NCBI RefSeq assembly: GCF_004791165.1
Contig: NZ_SRUZ01000007.1
Span: 1-64,000, forward strand
Length of the DNA: 64,000 bases
Reading direction: 5' to 3'
Source: Mesorhizobium sp. M8A.F.Ca.ET.218.01.1.1
Lineage (GTDB): Bacteria; Pseudomonadota; Alphaproteobacteria; Rhizobiales; Rhizobiaceae
The position numbers and the translations under genes were made by a program. The notes beneath the pieces are model-generated. The model was not told where the DNA came from. It saw nothing but the letters and a program-made list of their open reading frames with translations, and made no database searches. Positions 26,526 through 34,894 of the stretch are shown here, piece by piece. How positions within the stretch are numbered: the first letter of the stretch is position 1; each line of letters opens with the position of its first letter.

Positions 26526-27823
26526 AACTGCCTGGCCACCTGGTGCGGCGCCTGGTGCTGATGATCGGCGGCGAGGCGATGCAGAGCGGCTTCCACTTTG
26601 CCCTCAACATCGCGCTGCTGCACATGCTGTCGGCGCAAGGCTACGGTCTCTTCGCCATCGGCATGGTGATGGGCGGCGTCGGCCTGTCCTACATCAGGTC
26701 GCTCACCGCCGTTCCCGCCTCGATCTGGATGGGCAAGAGCACCAACAGCGCCGGCGTCAACGCCTATGACGTGGCCTTCGGGACGGCGGCGCTGGTCGTT
26801 GCGCTGCTGATGGCCGTCGGCACGGCGGTGGTGATGCGCCTTTTGGGCGATCCCAGCGGAATTGCCGCCGGCTGCTTCGTCGGGGCATGGTCGCTGCGCA
26901 GCCACATGCGCACGGCCTTCTTCGCGCGCCGCCAGCAGGTGATCGTCTCCATCAGCGATGCCGCCTTCACGATCGCCGGCACCGTCATGGCCGGCCTGGC
27001 GATCTGGATGGCCAGGGACATGCTGCAGACCGTGTTCTACGCGCTTGCGGCGGCCAATCTGTTCGGCATCTTCGTCCTGGTCCGGCTGGCGCGGCGCACG
27101 ATGCGCATCAGCTTCCGCATGCCGACGCGGCGGCGCTATGCAAGGCTCTGGGCCCAGCTCTGCTGGTCGGCATTCAGCGCCACCACCACCAACATCCAGG
27201 GCCAATGCCTGGCGCTTCTGGTCGCCGGCATTGCCGGGCCGGCCGCCTATGCGCCGCTGGCGGCGGTAATCGTGCTGTTCGCGCCGCTGCGCATCATCAG
27301 CCTCGCCTTCGTGAATATGACGCAGCCGGAACTCGCCAAGCTGATGCGCAACAACGAGACGCGCCGTGTCTGGGCGCAGGCAAAGCTGTGGGCGGTCGTC
27401 ATGGGGCTCGGTGCGGTGGCCTATGGGTGCGCCATCCTGTTCGTCCTGCCGATGATAAAATCGCAGGCTCTCCAGAATGCGTCGGTGGAGTTCATCGGGC
27501 TCTTCGTGATCGCGAATTTCATCCCGATCATGCTCTACATCATGCCCCGCATCGTGCTCGAGATCATGGGCGACTTCCGCATCGTCGCGTTCATCACCCT
27601 GGGCGGCGCCATCGTCGGGCTGGCGTTGATCGCGATCCTGCTGGCGGTCGCGTCTCCGCCCTGGTCGCTGGCTGGTTCCGCGATCTCCGAAATCTTCGTG
27701 CTCGTGGCATCGTGGTATTTCGTGCATCACCGCATGTGGAACATCGAACATCCGGACCAGCAGCGCGACAGCCGGCTGGGCTCGTGGCGGCGGGCGGTTT
27801 CGTTCGCCGCGGCAAGACGGTAG
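26522..27823 (+). CDS. Wzx-type oligosaccharide flippase (MOP superfamily)
   Basis: A 433-residue protein with about 12-14 membrane segments across its length (GFHFALNIALLHMLSAQGYG, AAYAPLAAVIVLFAPLRIIS, LGGAIVGLALIAILLAVASP), as in polysaccharide flippases. It would carry lipid-linked repeat units across the inner membrane. The GTG start overlaps the stop of the glycosyltransferase by four bases. It is followed nine bases after its stop by the first GNAT gene. Together with VpsF and the Wzz-like protein it completes a Wzx/Wzy-type export route. Confidence 0.85.
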   Translation: MKLPGHLVRRLVLMIGGEAMQSGFHFALNIALLHMLSAQGYGLFAIGMVMGGVGLSYIRSLTAVPASIWMGKSTNSAGVNAYDVAFGTAALVVALLMAVGTAVVMRLLGDPSGIAAGCFVGAWSLRSHMRTAFFARRQQVIVSISDAAFTIAGTVMAGLAIWMARDMLQTVFYALAAANLFGIFVLVRLARRTMRISFRMPTRRRYARLWAQLCWSAFSATTTNIQGQCLALLVAGIAGPAAYAPLAAVIVLFAPLRIISLAFVNMTQPELAKLMRNNETRRVWAQAKLWAVVMGLGAVAYGCAILFVLPMIKSQALQNASVEFIGLFVIANFIPIMLYIMPRIVLEIMGDFRIVAFITLGGAIVGLALIAILLAVASPPWSLAGSAISEIFVLVASWYFVHHRMWNIEHPDQQRDSRLGSWRRAVSFAAARR

Positions 27824-27832
27824 GAGAGGCAC

Positions 27833-29053
27833 GTGTCAGACCAGGCAGTGCAAATTGCCGCGATGACCGACCTGCCCGACGGGGAGGTTCCACACCCCGC
27901 CGCCATCGCCGCCAACGACGCCTATACGGCGAAACTGCACACCAGCCTCGAGACGGCCAGGCCGCTCTGGCTGCGCCTCCAGGCGCAGGGCGTGTGCACC
28001 GGCCACCAGAATTTCGCCTGGGCGGAAGGGATCGTCGCGCGGCTGCTGCCGGAAAGTGCTGAACTCCTCATCGTCGAGGTGGGCGACGCCGCGACGGGCG
28101 AACCCAGAATGCTGGTGCCGCTGATGCGGCGCAGGGCGTTCCACCATTGGGTGGTGGAATGGTTGAGCTGTGGCGTCTGCGACTATGCGGCGCCGCTGCT
28201 GGCCGATGCCAGCCCGTGGACCAGGCAATCCGCGCAGGCCGCGTGGGCGGCGGTGCGCTCGGCGCTGCCGCCGTCGGACCGCGTCCACATCGTGGGAATT
28301 CCGCGACAGATCCACGGCGTCGCCAATCCGCTGGCCATGCTCCCGGCCACGCGCGATTCCATGCTGACCACGTTCGGCCTCGCCATCGACGGCGACCCGC
28401 AAACAGTCCTCAAGCGTCTTTGCAGGCCGTCCTTCGTCAAGGAATTCGGCAAGGACTGGCGTCGTATCGAACGGCTTGGCGGCGTGGAGCTGGTCGAGGC
28501 CGGCGCGCCGGCCGAGGTCGAGCGCATCTTCGGTGAACTGGTTCGGATGCGGCTCGACCGCTTTCGCGAGCTTGGCCGCTTCGACTTGCTGACGCAGGAG
28601 AAGATCGTCGATTTCTACCGGAACGCGGCCATTCAGGGCCTGTTGGACGGTTCCGTGCGGCTTTTCGGGCTGCTCGTCGGCGAGGCCCTGATCGCGGTTC
28701 AATATCTCCTGGTTCATCAAGGGACTGTTCATGCTCTGCTGATAGCAATGGACCAAGGCGTCGTGCCCAATGTCTCGCCGGGGCTTGCAATCATGGGCAG
28801 GTTGATCGGCTGGGCGCGCGAACAGGGCTTTGGGTATTTCGACCTGTCCGTCGGCAACCAGAGCTACAAGGAACATATGGGCGCCAAGGGTTCGGTATTG
28901 GTCGAACTCCGCCATGGGTTCACGATGCGGGGCAGGGTGGCCAATGCCGCCATCGAGTTCCGCAGGCGGGCCGAGGCTTTCGTGCGCTCCAACCCAAGGC
29001 TGCTCAAAGCGGTCCAGGGAACGATGCGGGGTTTGCGGCGCTTGCGTGGTTGA
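27833..29053 (+). CDS. BioF2/CelD-type GNAT acetyltransferase (first of tandem pair)
   Basis: A 406-residue protein of the GNAT-fold family linked to cellulose/EPS biosynthesis (CelD, BioF2-like acetyltransf_6). The N-terminal half (SLETARPLWLRLQAQGVCTG, WLSCGVCDYAAPLLAD) and C-terminal half (FRNAAIQGL-like, NVSPGLAIMGRLIGWAREQG, GYFDLSVGNQSYKEHMGA) are both typical. It may acylate a sugar or lipid-linked intermediate. Start is GTG with GGAGAGG upstream. A paralogue follows after 34 bases. The reaction is unproven for this family; role in EPS decoration is inferred from the neighbours. Confidence 0.82.
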   Translation: MSDQAVQIAAMTDLPDGEVPHPAAIAANDAYTAKLHTSLETARPLWLRLQAQGVCTGHQNFAWAEGIVARLLPESAELLIVEVGDAATGEPRMLVPLMRRRAFHHWVVEWLSCGVCDYAAPLLADASPWTRQSAQAAWAAVRSALPPSDRVHIVGIPRQIHGVANPLAMLPATRDSMLTTFGLAIDGDPQTVLKRLCRPSFVKEFGKDWRRIERLGGVELVEAGAPAEVERIFGELVRMRLDRFRELGRFDLLTQEKIVDFYRNAAIQGLLDGSVRLFGLLVGEALIAVQYLLVHQGTVHALLIAMDQGVVPNVSPGLAIMGRLIGWAREQGFGYFDLSVGNQSYKEHMGAKGSVLVELRHGFTMRGRVANAAIEFRRRAEAFVRSNPRLLKAVQGTMRGLRRLRG

Positions 29054-29087
29054 TGCCGGGGCGGGCCAGAACGGATAGGAGAAGCAT

Positions 29088-30311
29088 GTGGCAAGCCAGG
29101 CAGTGCAGCCGGCCGCGGCGGCGGATGCACCGGTACAACCAGTTTCCCCGATCAGAGCCGGCATTGACGTCGGTGCGCACTATACGGCGCGGCTGCACAC
29201 CAGCTTCGACACCATAAGGCAGCTCTGGCAGCGCCTCGAGGAAACCGGCCTGTGCACCGGCCACCAGGGCCTTGCCTGGGTGGAGGGAATCGCCGGCCGG
29301 CTGATGCCCAAAAGCGCCGATCTGCTCGTCGTCGAGGTCAACGACGCCGCCACGGGCGCGCCTGTCATGCTGCTGCCGCTGATGCGGCGCCGGGCGCTCG
29401 GCCACTATGTGATCGAATGGCTGAGCTGCGGCGTGTGCGATTATTCGGCGCCGCTGCTGGCCGATGCCAGGCATTGGACCACGCAAAGCGCCGACGCTGC
29501 CTGGGCCGCGGTCCGCGCCGTGCTGCCGCCGGCCGACCGCATCCACGTGGCGGGAATCCCGCGCCAGATCCACGGCGTCGCCAACCCGCTGGCGCTGCTT
29601 TCGGCGGCGCGCGACTCCATCCAGATCGCCTCGGGCCTGGTCATGGATGGCGAGCCGGAAACGCTGATCAAGCGTATCTGCAAAAAGTCCTTCACCAAGC
29701 ATTTCTACAAGCACTGCCGCCGCTTCGAACAGCTCGGCGGCCTCGCACTGGTCGAAGCCGAGACGCCTGACATGATCGAGGAGCAGTTCGGCACACTGCT
29801 GGACCTCAGGCTCAACCGCTTTCGCGAGCTCGGCCGCTTCGACCTCCTGACGCAGGCGCCGATCGTCGAGTTCTACCGCAATGCCGCCCTGCAGGGGCTT
29901 TCCGACGGCTCGGTGCGGCTGTTCGGGCTGCGCGTCGGTCAAGCTTATCTCGCCGTGATCTACGTGCTGGTCATGAAGGGCACCTTGCACGCCCTGCTGC
30001 TCGGGATCGACCAGGAGGCGGTGCCCAACGTCTCGCCGGGCCTGACCACGATCGGCAAGCTGATGATATGGGGGCGGGGGCAAGGGCTCGGCTATTTCGA
30101 CCTTTCGGTCGGCAGCCAGGGATACAAGCAGCATATCGGCGCGGCGAGCTCGGTGCTGGCCGAATTGTGCGAGCCGATGACGCTGAAGGGCAGGGGTTCG
30201 ACCGCCTATATCAGGCTGCGCGGCAAGACCGAGCTTTTCGTGCGCTCCAACCCGCCGCTTTACAAGGCCGTGCAGGGCGTGATGCGCCGTTTGCGGCGGT
30301 TGAAGACCTGA
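29088..30311 (+). CDS. BioF2/CelD-type GNAT acetyltransferase (second of tandem pair)
   Basis: A 407-residue paralogue of the gene just upstream; by eye about two thirds of the C-terminal half is identical (GRFDLLTQ, DGSVRLFGL, PNVSPGL, GYFDLSVG). The N-terminal 30 residues differ and are Ala/Pro-rich. GTG start with AGGAGAAGC upstream. The pair probably arose by duplication and may act on different positions or donors. It is the last gene of the plus-strand EPS operon. No transmembrane segments are visible, so both should be cytoplasmic. Confidence 0.82.
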   Translation: MASQAVQPAAAADAPVQPVSPIRAGIDVGAHYTARLHTSFDTIRQLWQRLEETGLCTGHQGLAWVEGIAGRLMPKSADLLVVEVNDAATGAPVMLLPLMRRRALGHYVIEWLSCGVCDYSAPLLADARHWTTQSADAAWAAVRAVLPPADRIHVAGIPRQIHGVANPLALLSAARDSIQIASGLVMDGEPETLIKRICKKSFTKHFYKHCRRFEQLGGLALVEAETPDMIEEQFGTLLDLRLNRFRELGRFDLLTQAPIVEFYRNAALQGLSDGSVRLFGLRVGQAYLAVIYVLVMKGTLHALLLGIDQEAVPNVSPGLTTIGKLMIWGRGQGLGYFDLSVGSQGYKQHIGAASSVLAELCEPMTLKGRGSTAYIRLRGKTELFVRSNPPLYKAVQGVMRRLRRLKT

Positions 30312-30420
30312 AGGGCGCCCGCGAAATTGACAGGGCCGCGCGTCTCCGCCATCCTTGGGGCCAGTCGCCGGGCGGCCAAGAGCGGCCGAGTTCCGTGTCA
30401 GGCGACCGAGGGCGAAGCGC

Positions 30421-30645
30421 ATGTCCACTGCCGTGAACAGCCAGAACTCCAAGCGCGCCGCGGTGCGCAAGGCACTCGACCGCCACAAGGTCTACATCAC
30501 TGCGCAGAGTTTCTCGGGCGGCACCTACAGCGCGCGCGTGCTGGTCGACGGCGAGGCCTATTGGGTCGACGAATTCCGCTTGAGCCAGTTGCAGCAGGGG
30601 CTGTCGCCGGCCGAGCTTGAGCTGACGCCGGCGATTGACGATTGA
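30421..30645 (+). CDS. small protein upstream of LigD, function unknown
   Basis: A 74-residue protein (HKVYITAQSFSGGTYSARVL, then VDGEAYWVDEFRLSQLQQGL). It looks like a compact beta-rich domain with an N-terminal helix (KRAAVRKALDRHK). ATG 30421 begins a good frame; no strong ribosome-binding site is seen. It ends 41 bases before LigD and could be co-transcribed with it. I do not recognise the family. Confidence 0.6.
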   Translation: MSTAVNSQNSKRAAVRKALDRHKVYITAQSFSGGTYSARVLVDGEAYWVDEFRLSQLQQGLSPAELELTPAIDD

Positions 30646-30686
30646 GACGCTTGTTTGCTGTTGCCACGCGCTTCGATCTCTGACCG

Positions 30687-33185
30687 ATGGCCAGCCCTCC
30701 CAAGCTCAAGACCTACCGCGCCAAGCGCGAATTCTCCAAGACGCCCGAACCCGCCGGCGGCCTGATCGTCGGCGACGGCAATCGCTTCGTCGTCCACAAG
30801 CACCACGCCACGGCGGATCATTACGATCTGCGCCTGCAGGTCGGCGATGTCCTGAAAAGCTGGGCGGTGCCGCGTGGGCCTTCGCTCAACCCGGCCGACA
30901 AAAGACTGGCGGTGGAGACCGAGGACCATCCGCTCGAATATATCGATTTCGAGGGCGTCATCCCCGAGGGCGAATATGGCGGCGGGCCGATGATCGTCTG
31001 GGATACCGGCAGCTGGGCGCCGATGGACGATGTCGACAAAAGCCTGCGCACCGGCGCCTTCAAGTTCCGGCTGGCCGGCGAAAAGCTCAATGGCGGCTGG
31101 ATGCTGACCCGGCTGAAGCCCAAGCCCGGCGAGGACGAGAACAAGAAGAACTGGCTCTTGTTCAAGGAGCGCGACCTCGCCGCCGACACGGCGTTGGACA
31201 TTCTCGAAGCGCGGCCGGACAGCGTCAAATCCGGATTGCGCATCGAGGAGTTGGTGGCACCGCCGAAGCCGGTCGCGAAGTCCGCGCCAAAGCCTGGTTC
31301 GCTGAAGCCGGGCGAGCTGCCCGGCGCGGCCAAGGCGCCGGCGCTCAGCCGTATCGAGCCGCAACTGGCGACCCAGGTGCCGAAGCCGCCGGGCGGCGAA
31401 AGCCCTGCCGAGAATACGAACGAGCTGTGGCTGCACGAGATCAAATTCGACGGCTACCGCACCATGGCGCATGTCGCCAATGGGGAGGTGCGGTTGATCA
31501 CCCGTGGCGGCATCGACTGGACGAAGCGCTATGGCGACCTGGCCGGTGCGTTCGCCAAGCTGCCGTGCCGCGAGGCGATCATCGACGGCGAGATCGTCGT
31601 GCTCGACGCCAAGGGCATTTCCCGCTTCGCGCTGCTGCAGGACGCGCTGGCAAGTGGCGCCGGCAGCAAGCTGCATTTCTATGCCTTCGATCTGCTGCAT
31701 CTGGATGGCTGGGACCTGATGAAAGTGCCGCTCATCCGGCGCAAGGCGCTGCTGGCCGAACTGCTTGGCGGGCTCGGCGCCAATTCCGCCATCCAGTTTT
31801 CCGACCATGTCGAGGGTTCGGGGCAGGGGCTTTTTGATCAAGCTTCGGATATGGGGCTGGAAGGCGTCGTCTCAAAACGAGCGACCGCCATCTACCAGAG
31901 CGGCCGCACCAAGAGCTGGACCAAGACCAAGGCGCTGAAGAGCGAAGACTTCGTCATTGCCGGCTACACCGTCTCCGACGCGGCGGAAGGGCTGGCAGCC
32001 CTTGGCATGGCCGAATGGGAGGATGGCGAACTGCACTATCGCGGCAAGGTCGGCACCGGCTTCGACCGCGCGACGGCCGCCGATCTCCTGGCGCGGCTGG
32101 AGCCGCTGACATCAGGCGCCTCGGTGCCCGAAGGGGTGCCGCGCGAAATCATGCGCGAGATGCACTGGGTGAAACCGTTGTTCTCGGCGCGCGTCCACTA
32201 TGCCAACCGCACGGCGGACAATGCGCTGCGCCATGGCGTGTTTCGCGGCCTCAGGGATGTCGGCCTGTCGACGCCGGTGTCGACCAAGCGCAAGCGCCTG
32301 ATCTCGGAGGCCGATCTGGCGACCATCTGGGTGACCAATCCGACGCGGCGTCTGTTCGGCAAGACCGGCCCGACCAAGCTCGACATCGCCGTCTATTACG
32401 CGCTGGTCGGCGATTTCATGCTGCCGCACATCCTTGGCCGCCCGGTGTCGCTGGTGCGCTGCCCGACCGGCCTGCCCAAGGACTGCTTCTTCCAGCGCCA
32501 CGCCTTCACCGGCATGCCGCCTTCGGTGGTGACGTTCCAGGCGACCAATTCCGAGGGAGAGACCAAGTCCTATCTCTCGGTCGAGGGCGCGAAAGGCTAT
32601 CTGGCGCTGGCGCAGTTCGGTGTCGTCGAATTCCACACCTGGGGCACGCACCGCACCAGCCTCGACAAGCCCGACCAGATCGTCTTCGACCTCGATCCGG
32701 GCGAGGGGATTTCCTGGCGCGAGGTGGTCGAGGCCGCCGTCCACATCAAGAGCGAGCTGGAGGGGCTGGGGCTGGTGCCCTTTGCCAAGACCTCCGGCGG
32801 CAGCGGCATCCACATCACCGTGCCGGTGACGGGCAAGCAGAACTGGAAGAAGCTGCACCAGGCAACCAGCGCCATATCAACGCATCTGGCGGCGACCGCG
32901 CCCGACACCTTCACCACCACCATGGGCAAGGAAAACCGCAAGCGGCGCATCTTCATCGACTATCACCGCAACGCGCGCGGCCACACCTCGGCGGCGCCAT
33001 ACTCGCTGCGGGCGCGCACCAACCTGCCGGCCTCGACGCCGGTGAGCTGGAGCGACCTGGAGGCGATCGACGCACCGCAGGATTTGAATTATGCCTCGCT
33101 GCCGGGGTTGCTGGAGACATCGGGCGATCCGTGGGCGGATATCGATGAGTTTGCGAGGGATTTGCCGGTGTTTGGCCATGTGTAA
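30687..33185 (+). CDS. ligD: multifunctional ATP-dependent DNA ligase LigD
   Basis: An 832-residue NHEJ enzyme with three domains in the Pseudomonas order. Residues about 20-160: 3'-phosphoesterase (HKHHATADHYDLRLQVGDVL, with the conserved His/Asp/His). Residues about 235-530: ATP-dependent ligase, with the AMP-accepting Lys at about 253 in EIKFDGYR. Residues about 545-830: primase/polymerase domain of the AEP fold, with the catalytic Asp pair in VFDLDPGEG (about 668 and 670). With Ku it repairs double-strand breaks by end joining. Ku lies 0.8 kb downstream on the same strand, with a GIY-YIG gene and repeats inserted between. Confidence 0.96.
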   Translation: MASPPKLKTYRAKREFSKTPEPAGGLIVGDGNRFVVHKHHATADHYDLRLQVGDVLKSWAVPRGPSLNPADKRLAVETEDHPLEYIDFEGVIPEGEYGGGPMIVWDTGSWAPMDDVDKSLRTGAFKFRLAGEKLNGGWMLTRLKPKPGEDENKKNWLLFKERDLAADTALDILEARPDSVKSGLRIEELVAPPKPVAKSAPKPGSLKPGELPGAAKAPALSRIEPQLATQVPKPPGGESPAENTNELWLHEIKFDGYRTMAHVANGEVRLITRGGIDWTKRYGDLAGAFAKLPCREAIIDGEIVVLDAKGISRFALLQDALASGAGSKLHFYAFDLLHLDGWDLMKVPLIRRKALLAELLGGLGANSAIQFSDHVEGSGQGLFDQASDMGLEGVVSKRATAIYQSGRTKSWTKTKALKSEDFVIAGYTVSDAAEGLAALGMAEWEDGELHYRGKVGTGFDRATAADLLARLEPLTSGASVPEGVPREIMREMHWVKPLFSARVHYANRTADNALRHGVFRGLRDVGLSTPVSTKRKRLISEADLATIWVTNPTRRLFGKTGPTKLDIAVYYALVGDFMLPHILGRPVSLVRCPTGLPKDCFFQRHAFTGMPPSVVTFQATNSEGETKSYLSVEGAKGYLALAQFGVVEFHTWGTHRTSLDKPDQIVFDLDPGEGISWREVVEAAVHIKSELEGLGLVPFAKTSGGSGIHITVPVTGKQNWKKLHQATSAISTHLAATAPDTFTTTMGKENRKRRIFIDYHRNARGHTSAAPYSLRARTNLPASTPVSWSDLEAIDAPQDLNYASLPGLLETSGDPWADIDEFARDLPVFGHV

Positions 33186-33210
33186 GCCGGAAGCGTCGGC
33201 GCAATCCCTA

Positions 33211-33280
33211 CACTTCGTCATCCTAGGGCGAAGCAAGGAGCGAAGCGACGCGCGCAGACCCTAGGATCCATGCCGTGACA
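33211..33280. repeat. REP-like palindromic repeat, copy A (left of GIY-YIG)
   Basis: The sequence runs CTTCGTCATCCTAGGGCG ... AAGCGACG ... GACCCTAGGATCCATGCCG TGAC. Inner CCTAGGG / CCCTAGG form a palindrome. The same unit occurs inverted at 33661-33728 (copy B) and directly at 36933-36999 (copy C). Copies A and B flank the GIY-YIG gene as inverted repeats. Confidence 0.9.
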
Positions 33281-33342
33281 TCAGTCATAAGATACAGCCG
33301 TTCGGAGTGTTCATTGGCAATATCGCAAGGTGATATCGCAGT

Positions 33343-33630
33343 ATGACCGGCTACGTCTATATGACCGCGAGCCAGAAAGGCGACACCATCTACATAGGGG
33401 TTACCAACGACTTGGGTCGCCGAATGCCTGAGCACAAGGAAGGCAAAGGCTCACGTTTCACAAGCCGATACGGCGTGCAACGACTAGTCTGGTACGAGGA
33501 GCACTTCGACATTACTGATGCCATCCAACGCGAGAAATCGTTGAAGCGCTGGCCACGCCAATGGAAGGTTGAATTGATCGAGAAGGCCAATCCGGAATGG
33601 TTCGAGCTATTTCGCGGGACGGGTTGGTGA
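33343..33630 (+). CDS. GIY-YIG nuclease family protein
   Basis: A 95-residue single-domain GIY-YIG nuclease of the YhbQ/UPF0213 type. The core is intact: GYVYMTAS then GDTIYIGVTNDLGRR with the catalytic Tyr and Arg, EHKEG, and the metal-binding Glu at about residue 64 in AIQREKSLKRW. Such proteins cut or nick DNA; the cellular role of the small rhizobial forms is unclear. It sits between inverted copies of a palindromic repeat and interrupts the LigD-Ku locus. The body is slightly less GC-rich than LigD. This arrangement hints that nuclease and repeats travel together; that is inference. Confidence 0.9.
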   Translation: MTGYVYMTASQKGDTIYIGVTNDLGRRMPEHKEGKGSRFTSRYGVQRLVWYEEHFDITDAIQREKSLKRWPRQWKVELIEKANPEWFELFRGTGW

Positions 33631-33657
33631 GTATTCTGCGCCGTTGCGAAGCTCAAG

Positions 33658-33728
33658 CGTCGCGGCATGGATCCTAGGGTCTTCGCGACGTCGCTTCGCG
33701 ACTGCTCCGCCCTAGGATGACGAAGCAC
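33658..33728. repeat. REP-like palindromic repeat, copy B (right of GIY-YIG, inverted)
   Basis: The reverse complement reads CTTCGTCATCCTAGGGCGGA ... AAGCGACG ... GACCCTAGGATCCATGCCGC, matching copy A at nearly all positions except a short variable centre. It lies just after the GIY-YIG stop. A and B together would fold into a very long hairpin around the gene. Confidence 0.9.
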
Positions 33729-33896
33729 CAAGTCCTCTCAGTTCCATCTCCATCGACGGTTCCGACAATTTGAATTATTCTCTTCCCGTGACCCAAAACG
33801 CGCCGGAAGGTTTCGTCAGGGATTTGCCGGTATTGTGCGGGGTCGGTGTAGGATTTCCTCGGCGTCGATCGTCCTTCGGACGAAAAGCGCTGCAGA

Positions 33897-33946
33897 GAGC
33901 ATGATCCCCAAAAGTGGGAAACCGGTTTTCGGATAAGATCATGCTC
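33897..33946. repeat. dispersed rhizobial palindrome upstream of Ku
   Basis: GAGCATGATC (33897-33906) pairs with GATCATGCTC (33937-33946) around the spacer CCCAAAAGTGGGAAACCGG. This GATCATGCTC / AAGTGGGAACCGG unit is a common intergenic element of Mesorhizobium and relatives (established from general familiarity). It may also act as promoter-proximal structure for the Ku operon. Confidence 0.75.
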
Positions 33947-33985
33947 AAGCTAAAATGTCAGCGCATGGCCGCGTAGGAGTTCATC

Positions 33986-34894
33986 ATGGCGCCCAGGGCA
34001 AGTTGGAAGGGTTACCTCAAGCTCAGTCTCGTCAGCTGTCCGGTGCGGCTATATCCCGCCACCAGCGCCAGCGAACGCATCTCGTTCAATCAGCTGCACA
34101 AGAAGACCCACAACCGCATCAACATGAAGCCGGTCGATCCCGAGCTGGGGCTCGTCGAGCGCGCGGATCTGGTCAAGGGCTACGAGTACGAGGACAAGCA
34201 GTACATCATCATCGATGACACCGACCTCGACGCGGTGCGCATCGAATCCAACCATACGATGAACATCGAGGCCTTCGTCGACGAGGACGAGGTCGACGTC
34301 ATCTACCAGGACGCGCCCTATTACATGGCGCCGGACGGGGCCATGGCGGAAGAGACGTTCGCGGTGCTGCGCGAGGCCATGCGCAAATCCGGCAAGCTCG
34401 CCATCGCCAGGCTGGTGCTGTCCAGCCGCGAGCGCGTGGTGACGATCGGCGCGCGCGAGAACGGCATGTTCGTGTGCACGTTGAGGAACCCGAACGAAGT
34501 GCGCGGCACGGCTGAATATTTCGGCAACATCCCGGCCGGCAAGCCTGACCCGGAAATGCTGCAGCTTGCCGAAGCGCTGATCAAGCAGAAGGAAACCACC
34601 TTCGATCCGAAGAATTACGAGGACCGCTACGAGGTCGCGCTCATGACGATGATCCGCGAGAAGCTGAAGGGCCACAAGCCGATCATCGCAGCGGCACCGG
34701 AACGCGGCAATGTCATCAACCTGATGGATGCGCTGAAGGCCAGCCTGTCGCAGTCGAAGCCGCCGGCCAAGTCGAAGAGCAAGGCCGACGAGGTCGCCAA
34801 GCCCGCCGCCAAGAAGGCGGCCGCGGGCGGCGCTGCTCCTGAAAATCCGCTCAAGGCCAACCTGCTCAAGGCGGTCGGCAAGAGCAAGAAATGA
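33986..34894 (+). CDS. ku: Ku homodimeric end-binding protein of bacterial NHEJ
   Basis: A 302-residue bacterial Ku. The core begins WKGYLKLSLVSCPVRLYPAT, followed by SFNQLHKKTHNRINMKPVD, and the ring-forming segments VLREAMRKSGKLAIARLVLS and the FDPKNYEDRYEVAL motif that leads to the C-terminal tail. The tail is Lys/Ala-rich (KSKADEVAKPAAKKAAAGG), as in Ku proteins that bind DNA without ends. It encircles DNA ends and recruits LigD. Its TGA stop overlaps the start codon of the next gene (ATGA), so the BRCT-like protein is translationally coupled to Ku. Confidence 0.96.
   Translation: MAPRASWKGYLKLSLVSCPVRLYPATSASERISFNQLHKKTHNRINMKPVDPELGLVERADLVKGYEYEDKQYIIIDDTDLDAVRIESNHTMNIEAFVDEDEVDVIYQDAPYYMAPDGAMAEETFAVLREAMRKSGKLAIARLVLSSRERVVTIGARENGMFVCTLRNPNEVRGTAEYFGNIPAGKPDPEMLQLAEALIKQKETTFDPKNYEDRYEVALMTMIREKLKGHKPIIAAAPERGNVINLMDALKASLSQSKPPAKSKSKADEVAKPAAKKAAAGGAAPENPLKANLLKAVGKSKK

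Noticed and set aside
26396..29164. Two long minus-strand ORFs (478 and 442 codons)
   Set aside because: Antisense shadows of the flippase and first GNAT gene, His/Arg/Asp-rich without domain signatures.
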